Source: Fidelibacterota bacterium (GTDB lineage Bacteria; Fidelibacterota; Fidelibacteria; Fidelibacterales; Fidelibacteraceae). Taken from it: a stretch of 13,546 nt of DNA. The position numbers and the translations under genes were made by a program. Below are positions 6,907 to 12,476 of the stretch, in pieces (the first letter of the stretch is position 1; every line of letters starts with the position of its first letter). The stretch is from assembly GCA_030629925.1 (NCBI GenBank), contig DAOVOB010000012.1:1-13546 (forward strand), in the 5' to 3' direction. Below the pieces are notes generated by a model that worked only from the letters and a program-made list of their open reading frames with translations, had not been told where the DNA came from and did not search any database.

Positions 6907-6938
6907 AAAAGAGCTGTACTTGTACGGCTCTTTTTTTT
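6907..6938 (+). terminator. Rho-independent terminator of barrel gene 1
   Basis: Arms AAAAGAGCTGTAC (6907-6919) and GTACGGCTCTTTT (6922-6934) pair with one G-U, and the run of T continues to 6938. It lies 20 bases after the stop. The core AAAAGAGCTGT is shared with the terminator of paralogue 2. Confidence 0.9.
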
Positions 6939-6939
6939 G

Positions 6940-7162
6940 ATAAATAATATATTTTAACCCTTTGTGTAAAATAGGTAAAACACCTAATAGGGAATGCTTT
7001 TTGTCATCTCGAGTATAGTCGAGGGATCTCAAACCACACAATTTTATTAAATGTTTGAGATTTCTCTATTCATTTTCAGCCAAATGACTGAAAATTCAAT
7101 CGAAATGACAGTTGTATTACACTTATGTATTAGTTTCACACAAGGGGTTATATTTTATTTAT
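6940..7162. mobile_element. MITE-like nested inverted-repeat element
   Basis: The 450-base gap between the two barrel genes holds, besides the terminator and the leader of gene 2, a stretch with nested inverted repeats and no coding capacity. Outer arms: TAACCCTTTGTGT at 6955-6967 against the complement of ACACAAGGGGTTA at 7138-7150, with AT-rich flanks also similar. Inner arms: TGTCATCTCGA (7002-7012) against TCGAAATGACA (7100-7110), and GGATCTCAAAC (7024-7034) against GTTTGAGATTTC (7053-7064). A further hairpin ATTTTCAG / CTGAAAAT lies at 7072-7095. There is no transposase. A non-autonomous element or a REP-like repeat is the likely explanation; a target duplication was not clearly seen. 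Confidence 0.6.
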
Positions 7163-7202
7163 ATCTCTCTAGCGCATAGCTCCAATATATTTATTTTTTT
7201 CC

Positions 7203-7439
7203 ATGACTTTTAACTATATGCTTTATATATTGTATTCGGATAAGAAATAAGCATATAAATAAGTTTAATCTAAAGCGTCGTTATTTTCTTATTCAAAAAA
7301 ATAGTAACACAATTAACTCACGGGAAAAGGAGAAAAGATGAAAAAACTTTTAGTTGTCATCATGATCGTTGTACTTGCAGTATCATTTGCATTTGCACAA
7401 GAAGAATTGGATACCAAAAAACTTGATGCCGGTTTACGC
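7203..7439 (+). repeat. Direct repeat copy 2: leader plus signal-peptide coding region
   Basis: Second copy of 6240-6478, offset by 963 bases at its start and 961 at the ATG. Promoter-like site, inverted arms, SD and the first 34 codons are conserved; over the 102 coding bases only a handful differ, mostly silent. Confidence 0.85.
7214..7261 (+). promoter_or_regulatory. Promoter and flanking inverted repeat of barrel gene 2
   Basis: TTG at 7230-7232, 21 bases, then TATAAATA from 7254, as in copy 1. Arms TATATGCTT (7215-7223) and AAGCATATA (7249-7257) keep the 25-base spacing although bases inside the spacer have changed. That pattern supports the arms being functional. Confidence 0.45.
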
Positions 7440-7820
7440 GGTGGACCTAATTCGGGTTTTACGGCCAGATATTTTCTATCTGAAGGTAACTCAGCAGAAG
7501 TACTTCTAACCTACCACAAGGGAATTATTATTACCGGTTTATATGAATGGCATAAACCATTATCAATTGGTGAAATCGAAGGCCTTTCATGGTTCTTTGG
7601 TGGTGGTGTACATGTTGGATACTGGGCATCAGGATCTATTTGGGATCGCAATGATATTGCTCTAGGTATTGCAGGAATTGTTGGCATAGAATATGATTTA
7701 GAACCTCTTATTAATTTCCCAATAACCGCATCTCTCGACTATAAACCTGGTATTGATATACTCGGTGGTTGGACAGATTCATGGGGCGATGCTGCTATTT
7801 CTATTCGTTATGCATTCTAA
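7338..7820 (+). CDS. Small predicted outer-membrane beta-barrel protein, paralogue 2
   Basis: Tandem paralogue of the gene at 6377, 160 residues. The signal peptide (residues 1-20) and the next 14 residues are the same except for one Met-to-Leu change. The mature domain is diverged and about 9 residues shorter, yet it keeps GLSWFFGGGVHVGYW, GIAGIVGIEYDLEPLINFP, SLDYKPGIDI and the terminal GDAAISIRYAF with a final Phe typical of outer-membrane barrels. The same AAAAGGAGAAAAG ribosome site is present. The two genes have separate promoters and terminators, so each is a self-contained unit and they could be differently expressed or exchanged. Loops between strands account for most differences, which would suit surface-exposed variation. 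Specific function unknown. Confidence 0.85.
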   Translation: MKKLLVVIMIVVLAVSFAFAQEELDTKKLDAGLRGGPNSGFTARYFLSEGNSAEVLLTYHKGIIITGLYEWHKPLSIGEIEGLSWFFGGGVHVGYWASGSIWDRNDIALGIAGIVGIEYDLEPLINFPITASLDYKPGIDILGGWTDSWGDAAISIRYAF

Positions 7821-7854
7821 ATTGACTTAAATAAGTCCATTTATTATACAAATT

Positions 7855-7884
7855 AAAAGAGCTGTCAATTGACAGCTCTTTTTT
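7855..7884. terminator. Strong terminator of barrel gene 2, probably bidirectional
   Basis: A perfect 28-base palindrome: arm AAAAGAGCTGTCAA (7855-7868) followed at once by its complement to 7882, with T to 7884. On the plus strand it ends paralogue 2, 34 bases after its stop. The A run on the left gives a T run on the minus strand too, so it may also stop readthrough from frr. Confidence 0.85.
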
Positions 7885-7936
7885 ATTTAAAGTATTAATG
7901 CAGAAATATATAATAAATTTCCATGCTTACATAACA

Positions 7937-7960
7937 AGAGCCACAGCATGCTGTGGCTCT
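7937..7960. terminator. 24-base perfect palindrome between barrel gene 2 and frr
   Basis: Arm AGAGCCACAGCA (7937-7948) followed directly by its complement to 7960. It is GC-rich for this region and lies about 70 bases below the frr stop on the minus strand, followed there by TGTTATGT, a weak T tract. Likely the main stop for the rplM-frr operon. A second hairpin (GCAAAATG at 7984-7991, CATTTTGC at 7997-8004) lies between it and frr. Confidence 0.55.
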
Positions 7961-7983
7961 ACAATCTATAATAGAATACTATC

Positions 7984-8004
7984 GCAAAATGCTTCACATT
8001 TTGC
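7984..8004 (-). other. Hairpin in the 3' untranslated region of frr
   Basis: Arms GCAAAATG and CATTTTGC with a 5-base loop, 27 bases below the frr stop on the minus strand. No T run follows, so it is more likely an mRNA 3'-end stabilising structure than a terminator. Confidence 0.4.
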
Positions 8005-8030
8005 AGCGCTAATCTTGACCTCTATCCTTA

Positions 8031-8588
8031 CTATTCGTCTAAAATAGCTTTCTCTTTTTCTTTCTGGATCACGTTCATTTTCTCAATATACTTATCGGTA
8101 ATTTTCTGTATTTCGTCATGAGCATCTTTTAAATTATCTTCTGAAATATCTTTACTCTTTTCCAGTTTTTTAATTCTTTCATTTGCTTCACGTCTAATAC
8201 TGCGAACCGCAATACGACCTTCTTCGGTCATATTATGAACAATTTTTACTAATTCTTGGCGACGGTCATCGGTCATAGCAGGAATAGGTACGCGGATCAA
8301 AGCGCCATCATTGATAGGGTTTAAACCTAGATTAGCAGCTTGAATAGCTTTTTCTACAGCCGCCAATAAAGACTTATCCCAAGGCTGGATGACTAGAAGG
8401 CGTGCTTCAGGCACTGAGATAGTTGCACATTGAGAAAGAGGTGTTTGTGATCCGTAATAATCTACTTTTATGCCCTCAAGAAGTGATGGCGTAGCACGTC
8501 CGGTTCGCAAACTATTGAATTCATGGTCTAAATGAGCAAGAGATTTACTCATCAGTTCTTCACAATAAGAATATACTTCATTCTGCAT
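8031..8588 (-). CDS. frr: Ribosome recycling factor
   Basis: RRF splits the post-termination ribosome together with EF-G. The 185-residue product matches the usual length. Recognisable blocks: FNSLRTGRATPSLLEGIKVDYYGSQTPLSQCATISVPEARLLVIQPWDKS, then NLGLNPINDGALIRVPIPAMTDDRRQELVK, then VRSIRREANERIKKLEKSKDISED and the final helix of the three-helix bundle. The start ATG at 8588 has GGAG 7 bases upstream. A TTG two codons earlier (8594) is only one base from that SD and can be dismissed. It is the last gene of the rplM operon, 16 bases after pyrH, and is followed by hairpins at 7984-8004 and 7937-7960. Confidence 0.97.
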   Translation of the reverse strand: MQNEVYSYCEELMSKSLAHLDHEFNSLRTGRATPSLLEGIKVDYYGSQTPLSQCATISVPEARLLVIQPWDKSLLAAVEKAIQAANLGLNPINDGALIRVPIPAMTDDRRQELVKIVHNMTEEGRIAVRSIRREANERIKKLEKSKDISEDNLKDAHDEIQKITDKYIEKMNVIQKEKEKAILDE

Positions 8589-8604
8589 GGCCAAACTCCT
8601 TATT

Positions 8605-9309
8605 TTATTCTGTGATCAGGGTTCCGACAGCTTGTCCGGAAACAACTCGGAGCAATTCTCCGGCTTTAGTAAAATCAAATACTTTAATTGGCATCATATT
8701 ATCGCGGCAAAGTGCCATGGCACTCATGTCCATAATGCGTAATTTTTTATCAATGGCTTCATCGTAGGAAACGGTTTCATATCGTGTAGCTGAAGGATCT
8801 TCAACGGGATCGGCGGTATAAACGCCATCCACCTTAGTCCCTTTAAGCAAGATATCCGCATCGATCTCCGAAGCACGTAATGCTGCGGCTGAATCGGTGG
8901 TAAAATAGGGATTCCCTGTGCCACCTGCAAAGATAACAATAACTCTCTGTTCAAGAAGTTCAAGTGCTTTCAGACGATCGAAGGCTAAGGTCAGTCCTGT
9001 AATATTATGAGGGACCATTACCACACTTTTCATTCCGGCTTTTTCAAAAGTATCTCTCAAAGCCAGTGCATTGATCACGGTTGCAAGCATACCCATGTGA
9101 TCACCGCTTACCCGGTCGATACTGGTGATATTTTTCGCGCCACGAAATATATTCCCCCCACCAATAACAACGCCGATCTGGACATTTTTATCGTGGATCT
9201 GTTTAAGTTCTTGGGAAAAATAAGAAGCGGCGTCAGGATCTATTCCGTGTCCTTTGACGCCGCCAAGTACTTCACCACTTAATTTTAGCAGGATTCTATG
9301 ATAACTCAT
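8605..9309 (-). CDS. pyrH: UMP kinase
   Basis: Phosphorylates UMP to UDP with ATP; bacterial hexameric amino-acid-kinase family enzyme of pyrimidine nucleotide synthesis. The product is 234 residues. Motifs: LLKLSGEVLGG near the N-terminus, VVIGGGNIFRG, the DHMGMLATVINALALRD helix, the diagnostic GGTGNPYFTTDSAAALRASEI, and KVDGVYTADPVEDPSA. The frame is open upstream to 9387, but that part overlaps the end of tsf and is not UMP-kinase-like; MSYHRILLKLSG at 9309 is the family start. No strong SD is visible (only GGATG 13 bases away), so translation may be coupled to tsf, whose stop is 28 bases upstream. tsf-pyrH-frr is a conserved bacterial order. Confidence 0.96.
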   Translation of the reverse strand: MSYHRILLKLSGEVLGGVKGHGIDPDAASYFSQELKQIHDKNVQIGVVIGGGNIFRGAKNITSIDRVSGDHMGMLATVINALALRDTFEKAGMKSVVMVPHNITGLTLAFDRLKALELLEQRVIVIFAGGTGNPYFTTDSAAALRASEIDADILLKGTKVDGVYTADPVEDPSATRYETVSYDEAIDKKLRIMDMSAMALCRDNMMPIKVFDFTKAGELLRVVSGQAVGTLITE

Positions 9310-9337
9310 TGAGTAAGCACATCCAGCACGTTGCTCT

Positions 9338-9958
9338 TCATTCGTCAGAATCAGCAATAGCTGCTTCGCCGACTTTAAAGCGGGCAAAACGGGCTATGGC
9401 AATGTTTTCTCCTAACGTGCCGATAGTTTCCTTTAGGTAAGTTTCTACTGTTTTATCTGTATCTTTAAAGAATTCTTGTTCTAGTAGAACGTTTTCTTTA
9501 TAGAATTTATTCAATTTACCGGTAATAATACGATCAGCAATATGTTCAGGTTTGCCTTCGTTGAGAACTTGTTCTTTGTAAACGGCTTTTTCGCGTTCAA
9601 CAACTTCTGCAGAGATCTCTTCGCGTTTTACAGCGATAGGAGCCATGGCAGCGATCTGCATAGCGATATCTTTTGCAAATGCTACGAATGGGTCAGTAGC
9701 GGCAACAAAATCTGTTTCGCAGTTGATCTCAACTAAAACACCAAGATTATGGCCTGTTGGATGAATATAAGAATATATGATACCTTCCTTTGCAACACGG
9801 CCGGCTTTTTTCTCAGCTTTGGCTATACCTTTTGCACGAAGTGTATCAATAGCTTTATCTACGTCGCCGTTGGTTTCTGTGAGGGCTTTTTTACAGTCCA
9901 TCATTCCGGCGCCTGTTTTATCACGTAATTCTTTTACAATAGCTGCAGTGATTTGCAT
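9338..9958 (-). CDS. tsf: Translation elongation factor Ts
   Basis: Nucleotide exchange factor for EF-Tu. The N-terminal UBA-like module is clear (ITAAIVKELRDKTGAGMMDCKKALTETNGDVDKAIDTLRAKGIAKAEKKAGR), followed by ILVEINCETDFVA-type core (VLVEINCETDFVAATDPF), where TDFVA contacts EF-Tu. At 206 residues it is of the short type, like that of Thermus, with one compact core domain rather than the roughly 283 residues of E. coli. The ending IGENI-like GENIAIARFARFKVGE is present, so it is not truncated. GAGGAAAA lies just before the ATG. It follows rpsB by 12 bases, the usual rpsB-tsf pairing. Confidence 0.97.
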   Translation of the reverse strand: MQITAAIVKELRDKTGAGMMDCKKALTETNGDVDKAIDTLRAKGIAKAEKKAGRVAKEGIIYSYIHPTGHNLGVLVEINCETDFVAATDPFVAFAKDIAMQIAAMAPIAVKREEISAEVVEREKAVYKEQVLNEGKPEHIADRIITGKLNKFYKENVLLEQEFFKDTDKTVETYLKETIGTLGENIAIARFARFKVGEAAIADSDE

Positions 9959-9970
9959 TTATTTTCCTCG

Positions 9971-10732
9971 TTACTTCTTTTCAAATCTTTTTACTATTTT
10001 AACTACTTCTTTTTTTGCAGCAGGAACATCATTTTGTTGTTTCTTGCTACCGCGTTTTGCTTCCATGATGGTATCCGCAAGTGTCTTTGTGATCAGGTGA
10101 ATGGCACGAATAGAGTCATCATTAGCTGGGATAGGAATATCAACAGCTTCAGGGTCACCATTCGTATCCAAGATACCAATAATGGGGATATCCAGTTTAT
10201 GTGCTTCATGAACAGCTGTTTTTTCTTCAACAGTATCAACAACAAAGATCGCGTCAGGTAAACGGCGCATGTTTTGAATACCACGATGCAGCAATTCAAG
10301 TTTTTCACGTTCGCGCATAAGGCCGAGAATTTCTTTTTTGGTCAAGTTCTTCCAAGCGTCTTCATTTTCACTTTCGCGCTGAAGTTGTTCAAGGCGACGG
10401 ATCGAGCGGCGAATTGTCTGGAAATTGGTCAATGCCCCACCCAACCAACGTTCGGTGATATAGTGAGCACCACAACGAATGGCTTCGTCTTCCAGGACGT
10501 TCTTAGCTTGTTTCTTTGTACCGACGAAGAGGATTTCCCCACCGTTGCGTACAACATCGCTTAAATATTTAGAGGCTTTTTCAAGAGCCTTTAATGTCTG
10601 TTCAAGATCAATGACGTGAATACCGTTCTTTTCCATGAACACGTATTTTTTCATTTTAGGATTCCATTTGCTGGTCAAATGACCAAAATGGGCACCGGCA
10701 CTGATCAGATTTTCAATGGTTACATTTTCCAT
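9971..10732 (-). CDS. rpsB: 30S ribosomal protein S2 (uS2)
   Basis: Small-subunit protein that joins 16S rRNA late in assembly and contacts S1. The 253-residue product has the family pattern: LISAGAHFGHLTSKWNPKMKKYVF near the start, ILFVGTKKQAKNVLEDEA, the ERWLGGALTNFQTIRRSI signature, MRRLPDAIFVVDTVEEKTAVHEAHKLDIPIIGILDTNGDPEAVDIPIPANDDSIRAI, and a Lys-rich tail (from about residue 229) without clear similarity. GGAG lies 10 bases before the ATG. It is 24 bases after rpsI and 12 before tsf, inside the six-gene operon. Confidence 0.98.
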   Translation of the reverse strand: MENVTIENLISAGAHFGHLTSKWNPKMKKYVFMEKNGIHVIDLEQTLKALEKASKYLSDVVRNGGEILFVGTKKQAKNVLEDEAIRCGAHYITERWLGGALTNFQTIRRSIRRLEQLQRESENEDAWKNLTKKEILGLMREREKLELLHRGIQNMRRLPDAIFVVDTVEEKTAVHEAHKLDIPIIGILDTNGDPEAVDIPIPANDDSIRAIHLITKTLADTIMEAKRGSKKQQNDVPAAKKEVVKIVKRFEKK

Positions 10733-10756
10733 ATATTCGATACTCCGATAATTTGA

Positions 10757-11155
10757 TTAACGTTTCGAGAACTGGAATGCACGGCGAGCACCGCGTAAAC
10801 CGTATTTCTTACGTTCGACTTTTCGTGAATCGCGAGTTAAGAACCCGGCTGCTTTCAATTCGGGACGAAGATCAGGATGAAGGGCGATCAATGTACGACT
10901 GATACCCAAACGAACTGCTCCGGCCTGGCCGGTCAATCCACCGCCTCTTACATTAACAAAGAAATCATACTTTCCGTCCATCTTTGTCAATTCAAGGGGT
11001 TGGCGAATAACCATTGAATAGGTCTCACGACCAAAATAATCATTCATTTCGCGTTTATTAATAATAACTTTACCACTACCCGGTCGGGCGATCACTCTAG
11101 CTACGGAGGATTTACGGCGACCGATGATAATGGTTTCATGCTTTACGTTTGCCAT
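10757..11155 (-). CDS. rpsI: 30S ribosomal protein S9 (uS9)
   Basis: Small-subunit protein whose C-terminal tail reaches the P-site tRNA. 132 residues, normal length. Shows [49 protein letters not shown] and the basic end [22 protein letters not shown], with the conserved final Lys-Arg. AGGAG lies 9 bases before the ATG and overlaps the rplM stop region; the gap to rplM is 11 bases, as in nearly all bacteria. Confidence 0.98.
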   Translation of the reverse strand: MANVKHETIIIGRRKSSVARVIARPGSGKVIINKREMNDYFGRETYSMVIRQPLELTKMDGKYDFFVNVRGGGLTGQAGAVRLGISRTLIALHPDLRPELKAAGFLTRDSRKVERKKYGLRGARRAFQFSKR

Positions 11156-11166
11156 TTTACCTACTC

Positions 11167-11598
11167 CTACTTAATGATCAGGGGTTTGGGTTGTTGTGCT
11201 TCATGTTCATGGTTCGGGCCCGCATAAACTTTAAGTTTTTTCATGATCTGACGACCAAGACGATTATGGGGAACCATGCCTTTAACAGCTTTCTGGATTA
11301 TCCGTTCAGGATATTTATCCATCATCTGTTTATAAGAGGTTGTCCGCGTTCCACCCGGGAAACCGGTATGACGGAAATAGCTTTTGCTTTCAGCTTTATT
11401 TCCGGTTAAGCGAACTTTTTCCGCATTGATAATCACGACGAAATCGCCGGTATCCATGTGCGGAGTATAAATAGGTTTGTGTTTGCCGCGCAGAATCTGT
11501 GCAACTTGACTGGCAAGGCGACCCAAGACGAGGTCTTCGGCATCCACTACATACCAATCATGCTTGATGTCTGTCGGTTTGGCTGAGAAAGTGCTCAA
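11167..11598 (-). CDS. rplM: 50S ribosomal protein L13 (uL13), TTG start
   Basis: Early-assembly large-subunit protein. 143 residues, normal length. Motifs: [67 protein letters not shown], and [31 protein letters not shown]. The first codon is TTG at 11598: AAGGAG lies 6 bases upstream and there is no ATG in frame before residue 48, which would remove much of the conserved N-terminus. A weak start codon on the first gene may limit expression of the operon or be part of its control. The upstream region contains a Bacteroidota-type promoter (11667-11698) and a hairpin at the predicted 5' end of the mRNA (11629-11663). Confidence 0.97.
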   Translation of the reverse strand: MSTFSAKPTDIKHDWYVVDAEDLVLGRLASQVAQILRGKHKPIYTPHMDTGDFVVIINAEKVRLTGNKAESKSYFRHTGFPGGTRTTSYKQMMDKYPERIIQKAVKGMVPHNRLGRQIMKKLKVYAGPNHEHEAQQPKPLIIK

Positions 11599-11628
11599 CG
11601 CTAACTCCTTTTTCTAGGTTTTCATGTT

Positions 11629-11663
11629 CTTTTTTGTTTATGTCTTCCGGGACTACAAAAAAG
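11629..11663 (-). promoter_or_regulatory. Leader hairpin upstream of rplM (candidate ribosomal-protein leader)
   Basis: On the minus strand CTTTTTTGT (11663-11655) pairs perfectly with ACAAAAAAG (11637-11629). The 17-base loop contains a small inner stem GTC/GAC around CCGGAA. It begins within a few bases of the expected transcription start, so it would form the 5' end of the mRNA. L13 leaders that bind their own protein are known in other bacteria; this one is only a structural candidate. Confidence 0.5.
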
Positions 11664-11666
11664 CAC

Positions 11667-11698
11667 CAAATATATATAAAGAATAGGCGGATTTGCAA
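11667..11698 (-). promoter_or_regulatory. Promoter of the rplM-rpsI-rpsB-tsf-pyrH-frr operon
   Basis: Minus strand: TTG (11698-11696), 21 bases, TATATTTG (11674-11667), an exact match to the Bacteroidota TTG / TAnnTTTG consensus. The -7 octamer and spacer length are identical to those of the infC promoter, and the two bases after the octamer are also similar. Transcription should begin near 11662. Read as classical sigma70 boxes it would be TTGCAA with TATATT 18 bases below. Confidence 0.7.
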
Positions 11699-11771
11699 TA
11701 GTTTTTTAGAGAATCGGGTGAATATTAGTAAGTTTGGGGCATTATTGCTTATGTTGAGAGGAAATAACGAG

Positions 11772-12143
11772 TTAATTCTTACTTTTATCTACAGAATACG
11801 GTTCACCCTCTTCATTAACCTCTTTTGAGATCGCTTTCTGAATATATTGATTAAGCGTTATACTCTGCATTGCTGCATTTTCAGCAGCTTTTTTGTGCAA
11901 ATCCGAACCAATGCGGACATTTAAAGACCCTTTATAAGACTTAAAAGGATTCTTCCCCATTTTCTCACAAAGATAAATATAATCTTCAACGGCTTCTTCA
12001 AATGAGATTTTAAGCTCTTTTACCGAAGAACCTTCAAAACTAATCAAATCATTTATTCCCATAATCTTACCATAAAATACTTCATCTTCCATGCTGAAGT
12101 GAGCAGACCCGATGAAGTTCCTGTATTTCAGAATATCTTTCAT
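11772..12143 (-). CDS. hicB: HicB family antitoxin
   Basis: Antitoxin of a type II HicAB pair. The 123-residue protein has the partial RNase-H-like HicB fold in the first half (YRNFIGSAHFSMEDEVFYGKIMGINDLISFEGSSVKELKISFEEAVEDYIYLCEKMGKNPFKSYKGS). A ribbon-helix-helix DNA-binding motif follows in residues about 74-107 (SLNVRIGSDLHKKAAENAAMQSITLNQYIQKAI). It would neutralise HicA and repress the operon, probably through the dyad at 12428-12454. The ATG shares one base with the hicA stop (TAATG), indicating coupled translation. As hicA carries a frameshift here, hicB may be a leftover or act alone. No terminator is visible before rplM, so readthrough into that operon is possible. Confidence 0.92.
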   Translation of the reverse strand: MKDILKYRNFIGSAHFSMEDEVFYGKIMGINDLISFEGSSVKELKISFEEAVEDYIYLCEKMGKNPFKSYKGSLNVRIGSDLHKKAAENAAMQSITLNQYIQKAISKEVNEEGEPYSVDKSKN

Positions 12144-12401
12144 TATATAAATCCTTTATCTTTCAATTCCTTCTGAATTTGTTTGACCTGATATTGCTTT
12201 AGCACATTTCCAGGATGTGGTTTATGCAATCTTATGGCATGTTTTATATCAATATTAATGAAGGCCACTCTTGAACCAGAAGTTTGACCACGATTATCTT
12301 CAACATGGCCCAATGCAGAAAGTATTTTTTTTCAATTCACTGTATGTTAAATCCCTTGCTCTATTTTCAATTTTCTTTAATAACTTATTTATTTTGCTCA
12401 T
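12143..12401 (-). pseudogene. hicA: hicA mRNA interferase toxin, frameshifted by one extra A
   Basis: Too broken to show as one open frame. From the ATG at 12401 the frame reads MSKINKLLKKIENRARDLTYSELKK and then stops at TGA after the run of eight A (12332-12325). If one A is removed the frame continues as ILSALGHVEDNRGQTSGSRVAFINIDIKHAIRLHKPHPGNVLKQYQVKQIQKELKDKGFI and ends on a TAA that shares its last A with the hicB ATG. The repaired 85-residue protein matches the HicA toxin family (dsRBD-like ribonuclease that cuts mRNA), including SGSRVAF and HKPHPGNVLKQYQV. The defect may be a real inactivation, a slippage-controlled switch in the homopolymer, or an assembly or read error. No SD precedes the ATG; the mRNA may be nearly leaderless. 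Confidence 0.85.
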
Positions 12402-12405
12402 ACTT

Positions 12406-12454
12406 TAATATAGAACATTTTTACGCAAAATGCAACTAATATTTAGTTGCATTT
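12406..12454 (-). promoter_or_regulatory. hicAB promoter with overlapping 12-base-arm dyad (candidate HicB operator)
   Basis: AAATGCAACTAA (12428-12439) and TTAGTTGCATTT (12443-12454) form a perfect inverted repeat with a 3-base centre. On the minus strand the second half includes TTGCAT, followed after 17 bases by TATATT (ending 12406), a good promoter pointing at hicA. Binding there would block the -35 box, as expected of an autorepressor. It could instead be the terminator of the upstream lipoprotein gene, since TTTT follows the hairpin. The -10 box is only 5 bases from the hicA ATG. Confidence 0.55.
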
Positions 12455-12476
12455 ATAATCTCTTTTTTATATTGAT

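Noticed and set aside
6940..7162. A small gene or CRISPR-like array in the gap between the barrel genes
   Set aside because: There is no open frame with a ribosome site and no regularly spaced repeats; the repeats are inverted and nested, which fits a MITE-like element.
9310..9387. N-terminal extension of pyrH upstream of 9309
   Set aside because: It overlaps the end of tsf and adds residues not found in UMP kinases; MSYHRILLKLSG is the family start.
11605..11771. A terminator for hicB between 11771 and the rplM promoter
   Set aside because: No stem with T run was found there; the only hairpin (11629-11663) lies below the rplM promoter.
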